The position numbers and the translations under genes were made by a program. A stretch of DNA of 33,089 nt from CAYWNA01 sp964459305 (lineage in GTDB: Bacteria; Planctomycetota; Planctomycetia; Pirellulales; Pirellulaceae): assembly GCA_964459305.1 (NCBI GenBank), contig CAYWNA010000143.1:1-33089 (forward strand), read 5' to 3'. Positions 16,446 to 23,178 of the stretch are shown here, piece after piece (the first letter of the stretch is position 1; each line of letters begins with the position of its first letter). The notes under the pieces were generated by a model that made no database searches, was not told where the DNA came from, and saw only the letters and a list, made by a program, of their open reading frames with translations.

Positions 16446-17701
16446 CGCGCCCCCGAATTCGATCGACCATAGGGCAGTGGCGGAGGCAACTCAGCCAATT
16501 CTCCAACAGCGGCAAACAGCTTGCTGAAATCCTTGTCCAACCTGCCTATCAAACAGTCCGTAAGATCACCGCGGACTTCGGGATGTTGCTTGATCAACCT
16601 GCCAAAGCTGAAACCTTCGTCGTAGAAGGCATATACCAGGCTGCGCATCGCTTCGATTTCGGCGCAGAGACATTCGGAATACGCTTCGAACTGCGTTGCG
16701 GATACGTCTCCTCCTCGGATCGCACGATCGACGGCGTCGGCGGCCAGCTCGCCGCTGCGGAGCGCGAGGTAGACGCCGGAGGAGAATACCGGATCCAGGA
16801 ATGCGAATGCATCTCCGACCAACACGAGGCCATCTTCGCCGCAGTACTCAGACCGGTAGGAGAATTCCTTCGTGGCGTAGTATTTGCCGTATTGCTCGCC
16901 GGTTGCCAAGTGATCCTTGATCCACGGGTTCTTGCCGATCTCGTTGCAGAAAATCTCCGGCAAGTCGTTGTTCGGGCCGAATAAGTAGGCTTTCTCGGCC
17001 ACGATGCCCACGCCTACCGTGTCGTCGGCCAGTGGTATGTACCAAAACCAGCTCTTCTCCGGCAGGTAGGCAATGGTCGTCGAGCCCTCGTCCAGCCCGG
17101 GATCCCGCTTCGCTCCTCGAAAATAAGTCCAGATGGCGACTTTGTTCAGAGCCGGATCCCATTTGCGCCACTTGTTTCTCGTGATCGACAAGGCAGACCT
17201 GCCGCTGGCATCAATCGTTACCCGCGCGCCCACCTCCGACTTGTCGCCGCCCTTTTTCGTCGCCCGTACACCAGCAACCTTGTCCCCATCCCGCAACAGG
17301 CCCGTCGCTTCGGTCTCGTATCGCACTTGCGCGCCCTTGTCGCGGGCATTATCCAACAGCATCTGGTCGAACTCGGATCGCAGCACCTGCCACGTGGTAG
17401 CGGCCTCGTGATCCATATGCTGGAAGAAATAAAACGGTGCCGAGATCTTGCCTTCTGTGGTCACGAACTGGACAGCATGCTTCCTCGGAAACGACGTTGC
17501 CTTCATGCGGTCGATCATGCCGATCCGCTGGAGCGGGAAGTAGCAGAACGGCAGGAGCGATTCCCCGACGTGATATCGCGGAAACTTCTCCCTTTCCAGC
17601 ACCAACACATCGTGTCCTTGCTCGGCCAGCACCGCGGCCGCTGTCGAACCGGCGGGGCCTCCGCCGACGATCACGACGTCGTGTTGTTCGATCGCTGTCA
17701 C
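16442..17701 (-). CDS. FAD-dependent oxidoreductase, flavin-dependent halogenase-like
   Basis: This 419-residue flavoprotein has the Rossmann motif VVIVGGGPAGS (glycines 13-18) and the distal FAD motif LVGDAFAFLDPVFSSG (about 294-309). It also has WFWYIP at 218-223, an exact match to the WxWxIP motif that separates flavin-dependent halogenases from monooxygenases. Lys74 in FPRKHAVQF is at the place expected for the halogenase catalytic lysine, judged by local context only. Relatives halogenate aromatic substrates, but members of the wider family reduce or hydroxylate instead. It starts with GTG (17699-17701) after AAGGCGGACGAAAA, twelve bases downstream of the chorismate-lyase-like gene, and overlaps the secreted propeller gene by four bases. 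That places it in an operon with an aromatic-precursor enzyme. Confidence 0.85.
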   Translation of the reverse strand: MTAIEQHDVVIVGGGPAGSTAAAVLAEQGHDVLVLEREKFPRYHVGESLLPFCYFPLQRIGMIDRMKATSFPRKHAVQFVTTEGKISAPFYFFQHMDHEAATTWQVLRSEFDQMLLDNARDKGAQVRYETEATGLLRDGDKVAGVRATKKGGDKSEVGARVTIDASGRSALSITRNKWRKWDPALNKVAIWTYFRGAKRDPGLDEGSTTIAYLPEKSWFWYIPLADDTVGVGIVAEKAYLFGPNNDLPEIFCNEIGKNPWIKDHLATGEQYGKYYATKEFSYRSEYCGEDGLVLVGDAFAFLDPVFSSGVYLALRSGELAADAVDRAIRGGDVSATQFEAYSECLCAEIEAMRSLVYAFYDEGFSFGRLIKQHPEVRGDLTDCLIGRLDKDFSKLFAAVGELAELPPPLPYGRSNSGAR

Positions 17702-17713
17702 TTTTCGTCCGCC

Positions 17714-18277
17714 TTACTTCTCGTTGTGCGGTGGCAGAATCTCGACGACCTCGGCAATCGTTCGTCCACCGCGTTCCGTTAGGCAGTTGCACCGCCCGTA
17801 CAACCATCGAGGTTCATCCAGCCCAAAAAGCTGGTTCATCAGATCGTTCGAGCGAACTTTGAAGAACGCACCGGGGCAATTGTCGTACGCCACATCATGA
17901 TCGTTAAGGATGCCGCCCAGCGGCTCGTTGCCGTCGATGACTTTGCTGCGTGCGGGGTCGTCCAAGACGCTCAGCTCAATGCGACTTGCCCCATACTCAA
18001 CCGGCTGCCGCGTGTCCGCGCTTTCCAGGACGATATGCCGCGAAACGATCTCTTCCGTGACCGTCTGCTGGAGAACGCGCAGGGCGATTTTCGCATCGTA
18101 GTGCCCGGTTAAAGTCGAAGTCATGTCCCTGTCGTGGACCAGCAACCGGCATTGGGGCTGGGGCAGTTCTCCCGGCAATACGATGATGGCATCCAATGGC
18201 GGATGCGCCGGCATCGTCCGATAGAAGCCTTCCAAAAGCCCAAGCAGTTTGGGACATGTCGTCAAGGTCTGGAGCAT
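17714..18277 (-). CDS. chorismate pyruvate-lyase-like protein (UbiC/DUF98-type fold)
   Basis: This 187-residue protein matches the pattern of chorismate lyases, which split chorismate into 4-hydroxybenzoate and pyruvate. Visible parallels to E. coli UbiC are RDMTSTL (UbiC DSMTKRF), SRHIVLESADTRQPVEYGAS (UbiC LREILLCADGEPWLAGR, with the substrate-binding Arg), GNEPLGGIL (UbiC KTPLGRYL, with the key Gly) and TIAEVVEILPP (UbiC LLLTELFLP, with the key Glu). The spacing and the R-G-E residues fit, so activity is plausible, although this class also includes regulatory UTRA-type relatives. ATG 18275-18277 follows ACAAGGGCTTGAG, a good ribosome-binding site. The gene lies between a radical SAM gene and a halogenase-like gene, suggesting that 4-hydroxybenzoate or a similar acid is the precursor. 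Confidence 0.75.
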   Translation of the reverse strand: MLQTLTTCPKLLGLLEGFYRTMPAHPPLDAIIVLPGELPQPQCRLLVHDRDMTSTLTGHYDAKIALRVLQQTVTEEIVSRHIVLESADTRQPVEYGASRIELSVLDDPARSKVIDGNEPLGGILNDHDVAYDNCPGAFFKVRSNDLMNQLFGLDEPRWLYGRCNCLTERGGRTIAEVVEILPPHNEK

Positions 18278-18291
18278 CTCAAGCCCTTGTG

Positions 18292-18313
18292 GGGCACGTT
18301 TCCAACGTGTCTG
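18292..18313. repeat. short palindrome, family H (ACGTT-n3-AACGT)
   Basis: GGGCACGTTTCCAACGTGTC is a hairpin with 7-8 base-pair arms and a three-base loop, in the 52 bases between the radical SAM gene and the lyase-like gene. On the minus strand it reads GACACGTTGGAAACGTGCC, very close to the plus-strand GCCACGTTAGAAACGTGCC at 31550-31568. Confidence 0.65.
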
Positions 18314-18329
18314 CTGAGTTGTGAGTACG

Positions 18330-19664
18330 TTAGGTATATCGCACGTCGCGATGCTGGGGCAGGAAAAACTCGTGCAGGAGTTGGTCGACCATCAGCAAGC
18401 TCTCGCGGTTAAGAACAACACGGTCGTTCTCCAATACCAAATGCCCAACTTCACGGAGCGTTTCGAACGGCTCGGCGAACCGATCCAACATATCCACTCC
18501 GAACTTTCGACGGAAATACTCGATGTCTAGCTTGCCCGTTTTGAGTTGCAGGATCAACTCGCGAATCAGCCTCTCCTCCGGCGTGGTGGCCAGGGCACGG
18601 TGGATCGCCAAGTCGCCTTGCGCGATCCGTGCCACGTAAGGCCCAAAGTCCTTCTCGTTCTGGTAGTGGGTCCCGGCGAAATGACCGAAGGATGCCACGC
18701 CCAGCGAAACCATGTCCGCGCCGCGCCAGAGGTAATCGCGATACAGGAACCGGTACGCCGCGGGATCTCTGACGGCCGTGCAAGTGCTGGTTACCGCGTA
18801 GCCCGCTTTCTCCAATTCCTCGAAAGCATAACGGACCCAGGCACGCTTGGTCGGCCAATCTGCCACCGGGGCCACCGTCTCACCGCGTTCCCGCATCTCC
18901 TGGTAAACCGTTGTGTTGTACGGGATCTCCATTTGGTAAATCGTCAGGCAGTCGGCCGCCAGCTCAATTGCCTTCGCCACGCAAGCTCGCCAGTTCTCTT
19001 CCGTCTCGTTCAGCATCCCGGCGATCAGGTCCATGTTGATCTGGTTGAAGCCGATGGATCGCGCGTATTCGTACGAGCGGAAGATCTCTTTGCCCACATG
19101 GGCGCGCCCGTTGCTCCGAAGAACTTGGTCGTCGAAGTTCTCGACGCCCAGACTCAAACGTGTAATACCCAACGAGCGCAGCACGTCCAGCTTCTCTTCG
19201 TTGAGAGTACCGGGTTCACACTCGAACGTCACTTCCTCCGCCTCGTCCCACGGCACCACACGCTTCATCCCGTCCACAAGCTGCCGGAGCTGGTCCGGTG
19301 AAAGGAACGACGGGGTCCCACCGCCAAAGTACACGTAGCGCGGCATCCGATCCTTGATCAACGGTTTGTCGGCATACAATTCCAGCTCTCGAAGCACCGA
19401 ATCCACGTAAGTCGACACACGGTCCCGCTTGGCCTCGCGTCCTGTGTAGACGCGGAAGTAGCAGAAATGACATCTCTTGCGACAGAACGGTATGTGGACA
19501 TACAGGCCCAAAGGCGTGTCCGGTTCTGGACTCCCTTCGAGCGATTGATACGCTTCGTGTTTTCGCTCCGGCGTCCAGAACGAAAACGGCGGGTAATTCG
19601 CAACGAAGTAGTTGCCGGCTTTCGTCTTGTCACCATCGTCCGGGGAGGCGTCACTGATAGTCAT
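18330..19664 (-). CDS. HemW/coproporphyrinogen-oxidase-like radical SAM protein
   Basis: This 444-residue protein has YVHIPFCRKRCHFCYF: cysteines 61, 65 and 68 form the CxxxCxxC [4Fe-4S] site. The SAM-binding GGGTPSFLS, the ECEPGTLNEEKL strand and the LSLGVENFDDQVLR, INMDLIAGMLNETEENW segments follow, all in HemN/HemW family order. The C-terminal half resembles the HemW cap. True HemW genes act in heme delivery and HemN in heme synthesis; this one lies in a non-heme gene neighbourhood, so a different radical reaction is possible. The long upstream frame extension is rejected because it overlaps the alcohol dehydrogenase; ATG 19662-19664 lies five bases after that gene's TGA. The gene is in an operon-like run with the lyase and FAD enzyme. 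Confidence 0.85.
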   Translation of the reverse strand: MTISDASPDDGDKTKAGNYFVANYPPFSFWTPERKHEAYQSLEGSPEPDTPLGLYVHIPFCRKRCHFCYFRVYTGREAKRDRVSTYVDSVLRELELYADKPLIKDRMPRYVYFGGGTPSFLSPDQLRQLVDGMKRVVPWDEAEEVTFECEPGTLNEEKLDVLRSLGITRLSLGVENFDDQVLRSNGRAHVGKEIFRSYEYARSIGFNQINMDLIAGMLNETEENWRACVAKAIELAADCLTIYQMEIPYNTTVYQEMRERGETVAPVADWPTKRAWVRYAFEELEKAGYAVTSTCTAVRDPAAYRFLYRDYLWRGADMVSLGVASFGHFAGTHYQNEKDFGPYVARIAQGDLAIHRALATTPEERLIRELILQLKTGKLDIEYFRRKFGVDMLDRFAEPFETLREVGHLVLENDRVVLNRESLLMVDQLLHEFFLPQHRDVRYT

Positions 19665-19669
19665 GTCTT

Positions 19670-20848
19670 TCAACGGCCCAATACGGTTCTGTACAACCGG
19701 CGAAAATCGTCGGACGTTGCGGGACGGGGGTTGAAGCTGGCGGTCCATTGCCCTGCGGCGTGCTCGGCCAACATCTCCACGTCGGGTTCGTGGATGTTCC
19801 ACTCCGCGAGCGAATCGGGAAGGCTCGCCAGTTCTCGGTATTCCTCTAGGTACTCTGCCAACGCACACACGGACCAATCGGGATCGTGGCCATCCGTCTC
19901 CCGACCGATATCAACGGCCAGTTCATGGTAGATGCTGCGGGCTTGGGGATCGGCACCGTTGAACCTGACAACTGCCGGAAGCATCAAACCAACCGCTTGC
20001 CCGTGAATTATACCGAATTGCGACGTCAGCGGATTGGCTGCCGCGTGCGCCGCCCCCAACATACTGTTTTCGATTGCCGCCCCAGCCAGCGCGGCTCCTA
20101 ACAGAATCTGGCCGCGAGTCTCAAGATCGTTCGGCTCGGAGAACACACCCTGAAGCCCGCGCATGCACAAGCGGAACGCTTCGCGCGACAGCATCTGCGA
20201 CAGCGAAGTGCGCCGCTTCGTCACGGCGGTCTCGACGGCGTGTGACAACGCATCCATGCCCGTTGCGGCCGCTACGGACGGAGGCTGGGTCAGCGTCAGT
20301 TCGGGGTCGAGAATGGCCACCTTGGCGGCAGCCTTGCGGTCGCCGCATGCCATTTTCACATGTGTTTCTTCCTGCGCGATCAGCGCATATGACTGGCATT
20401 CACTGCCTGTGCCCGCCGTGGTCGGCACCGCGATCAGCGGTAACATGGGCTTTGTGGCTTTGCCCACACCCCAGTAGTCCTCCATCCTTCCGCCGCCGGT
20501 AAGGATGAAATTGCATCCCTTGGCCGTGTCCAGACTGCTGCCGCCGCCCAAGCCAACCAAAAAGTCGACGTTGTGCTCGCGCGCCCAGCAGACGCAATCA
20601 TCGACGACCCGAGTCGTGGGATTCTCCTCAACTCGGTCGAATACGGAGACCGAAAGCCCCTCCGCCTGCAAAGAAGACTCGGCCCGTTCAACATGCCCGG
20701 CGGCAACGATGCCAGGATCGGTCACGAGCAATACGCGCAGACCGCCGATCTCGGCGGCCAGCGAGCCCAGCCGATCGATATTGCCGGGGCCAAACACGAT
20801 CCGCGTTGGCGCAGCAAACTCGAAACTAGAATCTGTGGATTCATCCAT
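19670..20848 (-). CDS. iron-containing alcohol dehydrogenase
   Basis: This 392-residue group III (Fe-dependent) alcohol dehydrogenase has the nucleotide-binding GLGGGSSLDTAK (about 99-110) and IAVPTTAGTGSE. The four metal ligands are present: D199 and H203 in GMDALSHAVE, H268 in LGAAHAAANPL and H282 in GIIHGQAVGLMLP. Length is typical. The family interconverts alcohols and aldehydes or ketones with NAD(P)H in the cytoplasm. ATG 20846-20848 has no clear ribosome-binding site, but it is followed by the family's usual F.AP..I.FG.G start. It is the first gene of the minus-strand run, five bases before the radical SAM gene, so it probably heads the operon. The substrate could be an aldehyde or alcohol intermediate of that pathway. 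Confidence 0.92.
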   Translation of the reverse strand: MDESTDSSFEFAAPTRIVFGPGNIDRLGSLAAEIGGLRVLLVTDPGIVAAGHVERAESSLQAEGLSVSVFDRVEENPTTRVVDDCVCWAREHNVDFLVGLGGGSSLDTAKGCNFILTGGGRMEDYWGVGKATKPMLPLIAVPTTAGTGSECQSYALIAQEETHVKMACGDRKAAAKVAILDPELTLTQPPSVAAATGMDALSHAVETAVTKRRTSLSQMLSREAFRLCMRGLQGVFSEPNDLETRGQILLGAALAGAAIENSMLGAAHAAANPLTSQFGIIHGQAVGLMLPAVVRFNGADPQARSIYHELAVDIGRETDGHDPDWSVCALAEYLEEYRELASLPDSLAEWNIHEPDVEMLAEHAAGQWTASFNPRPATSDDFRRLYRTVLGR

Positions 20849-21274
20849 TGTTCAAATACTTGCGCGTACGGCTCTTACAGAACGCGGTATTCTAGGCGGG
20901 TCCGAAAGGACCGACAAGTCATAGAGGCTTGCGAGGCGAACACCTCGACCGGCCAGCACATCCACCAAATGTACAGCAACAGCACTCGTCTAAGCGGTGG
21001 CAACTGGACGACGTCTCACACCCGCGAATGGCCCGGTCGAGAACAGTCACATCCACAACTCGATATAATCAGTCCATTGCAGAATCCGGCCGGCGGTGGA
21101 TCGTAAGGCAAGCGGCAGATGAAAATCTACCGTGGGATAGGCTTCCAGCCTGTCAAATATGCGGCCTGACAGGCTGGAAGCCTATCCCACGGGTACGCGA
21201 GCTTCCGCCGCTCGCCTAAGGCGTCGGGTTGCCTGTCTCGTTCTGCGGTCAAACGTTTCGACGGTGCCAGAACA
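20849..21274. other. divergent intergenic region with a palindrome
   Basis: The 426 bases separate the minus-strand alcohol dehydrogenase operon from the plus-strand phosphoesterase remnant. Apart from repeat family B copy 2 (21130-21192), I see no gene. The operon promoter should lie here but I cannot place it reliably. Confidence 0.5.
21130..21192. repeat. palindromic repeat family B, copy 2
   Basis: Arms 21130-21155 and 21167-21192 are perfect reverse complements over 26 bases (starts CCGTGGGATAGGCTTCCAG), with an 11-base loop. It is nearly identical to the copy at 6549-6609 except for the loop, about 14.5 kb away. Confidence 0.93.
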
Positions 21275-22332
21275 ATGAGCCTCGGTGTCGCAGGAATTGT
21301 ACTCGGCGAAGTTGCCATCATTCTGGATTTGGGAAATAGGCTCTTCGGTTCCTATGCCAGGACTTCAGTGGGCGCAGCGTGGAGGATCGTTTTCGTCGTC
21401 CTCGTTTGTGTTGCTCTCGCTTCGCCCGGCGTTTTCCTGCTACTCGACCCAGCCTCCAAGGCTGCACGGTTTGGAATGAATCTGTGCGGCATCCTCGGTG
21501 CCTTGGGGTTTGTCCATTTCCTTTTTCCGTACCGGTGGGGCATCAAGAGAGTCCAGCCACGAGATTCCGCAGTCGAAATCACCGCGTTGACAAAGGGCGT
21601 CGTTCTCCGCACCGAAGTTTGGAGATCACGGGCTGTTCCGCCCGCGGTCGACGGATTGAGTATTCTGGTGATCTCGGATCTACACTGCAACACCGCAAAG
21701 ATACTACAGACGTTGAGAGAGGCGGTGACCGCCGTCGGCGCCAATCCAGTTGATCTTGCGTTCATGCTTGGGGATTTCGGCGAGAACAGGTCATTGCTTC
21801 CAGAAGTCGTCCGTGCGCTGAAGGATATTCCTAGCCGCTTTGGCACGTATTGCGTTCGAGGGAATCACGATTTTGAACACGGGCGCGACACGCTCGTCCG
21901 GGAACTGCTCGCGGAGAATGGGCTTACGCTGCTGCCCAACGAAGCCAAGCATTGGCACCAGTTGAGTCTGCGGGGACTACTGCTGCTGATCGCTCTGCTT
22001 GCTGTGGCGCTTGCTGTCTATGTCGCTTGGCCTCCTCTTGGTTTGGACGGCTACTGCCCGGTTACCCTGGTGGAAAAGGACGTTTTCTTGCCAATCCTGA
22101 CAAGTTCTGCCCGGCGTTTTCCGGCAACGACGTTGTGCTCGCGGCGGACGAGGGTATCCTCCGAACCGGACGCCGTGAGCACGGTACCACATACCAAGGG
22201 AGGATCTACCTATTCGCAAACGAAGCGTCATTGAACGCATTCTCCACCAATAGCGATCACTACGTTCAATTTCTGGCGACCCAGGAAAAATCGCCGCCGA
22301 AGCCGCAAGCGAAATCAGATCTCAACCGCTGA
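21275..22332 (+). pseudogene. chimeric remnant: membrane metallophosphoesterase joined to a frameshifted YHS-like module
   Basis: The frame from ATG 21275 encodes three N-terminal membrane segments, then a calcineurin-like phosphoesterase: SDLHCNTAK (D135, H137), LGDFGENR (D167) and RGNHDFEHG (196-202). The family then needs a GHTHGGQ-type His motif, which is missing. At about residue 226 the sequence changes to SLRGLLLLIALLAVALAVYV, a signal or anchor, and GLDGYCPVTLVEK, the start of the tandem cysteine/YHS-like module common in planctomycetes. Around 22072-22085 the conserved reading moves to another frame (GRFLANPDKFCPAFSGNDVV ... GRIYLFANEASLNAFS), ending at TGA 22330-22332. The piece between the two halves of the module (normally about 25 residues) is absent. 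Two deletions or mis-joins in one locus best explain this. Confidence 0.7.
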
Positions 22333-22375
22333 GCGATGTCCGCAATTGCCGGCAGTCGAGAGCAATTCGGCCCGT

Positions 22376-23143
22376 CTACACTTCGAGCACACTGGTCGCT
22401 TCATAGCGGCCTGCGACGTACAACGGAAACTGCCCGCCGAGGATTCCGCGGTGGGTGCGCAGAGCCAGTTCTGGATCGTTGTTTTCCTCGGACAGATGCG
22501 CCAAGCAAGCCCAACTCAATCGCCCGTCGAGCGCAGCACAGAGCAGTTCGGCGGCTTCGGTATTCGAAATATGTCCACCGGGGCCTTGGATTCGTCTCTT
22601 GAGAAACTCCGGATAGGGGCCGTTGGCCAGCAGGGCCGGATCGTAGTTGCTTTCAATGAAGACCGCATCGAGCGAACGCACGGCGACCGCCAGGCCGTCG
22701 AATACGTGTCCCAGATCCGTCAGTATGCCTACTCGTTTTCGGCCGTCATCCACGACAAATCCCACGCCGTCAATCCCGTCGTGAGGCGTTCGAATGGTCT
22801 CCACCTTGACTTCACCAAACCAAAGCGTTTCGCCAGCTCTGAAGTAGCGAATGTCGTCGATGCGGCCCAAATCGGTACTTGCCCCGGCAGCGGCAAGCGT
22901 CTTCTCCGTCACGCAGAGCGGATGGCCAAATTTCCGCTGAAAAATGCCCATCGACCGTGAATGGTCACGGTGATCATGCGAAATCAACAGAGCGTCGACT
23001 TCCGTGATATTGCGGCCGAGTGCGGCAAGCCTCAACTGAGCCTGCCGACCGCTGATCCCAGCGTCAAAAAGCAGACGGACGCCTCCGGCTTCCACGTAAA
23101 CGCAATTGCCGTTACTTCCGGACGGAAGAGAGATGATTCTCAT
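22376..23143 (-). CDS. metallo-beta-lactamase-fold hydrolase, WalJ/YycJ-like
   Basis: From ATG 23141-23143 this is a 255-residue protein with the opening MRIISLPSGSNGNCVYVEAG, the signature ISHDHRDHSRSM (HxHxDH zinc motif), DLGHVF, and HLSEENNDPELA near the end, all typical of WalJ/YycJ-type enzymes. Those are related to nucleases linked to double-strand break processing or cell-wall regulation. An upstream TTG at 23180-23182 overlaps the TGA of the lyase gene as TTGA and would add 13 residues; family alignment favours the ATG, coupling favours the TTG. Either way it follows the lyase gene directly on the minus strand. The catalytic site looks complete. Confidence 0.88.
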   Translation of the reverse strand: MRIISLPSGSNGNCVYVEAGGVRLLFDAGISGRQAQLRLAALGRNITEVDALLISHDHRDHSRSMGIFQRKFGHPLCVTEKTLAAAGASTDLGRIDDIRYFRAGETLWFGEVKVETIRTPHDGIDGVGFVVDDGRKRVGILTDLGHVFDGLAVAVRSLDAVFIESNYDPALLANGPYPEFLKRRIQGPGGHISNTEAAELLCAALDGRLSWACLAHLSEENNDPELALRTHRGILGGQFPLYVAGRYEATSVLEV

Positions 23144-23178
23144 ATCGTCGTCGATCACATGCGGTTCCGTCTTGCGAT

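Noticed and set aside
19665..19877. 71-codon N-terminal extension of the radical SAM gene
   Set aside because: It overlaps the end of the alcohol dehydrogenase in another frame; the ATG at 19664, five bases after its stop, fits better.
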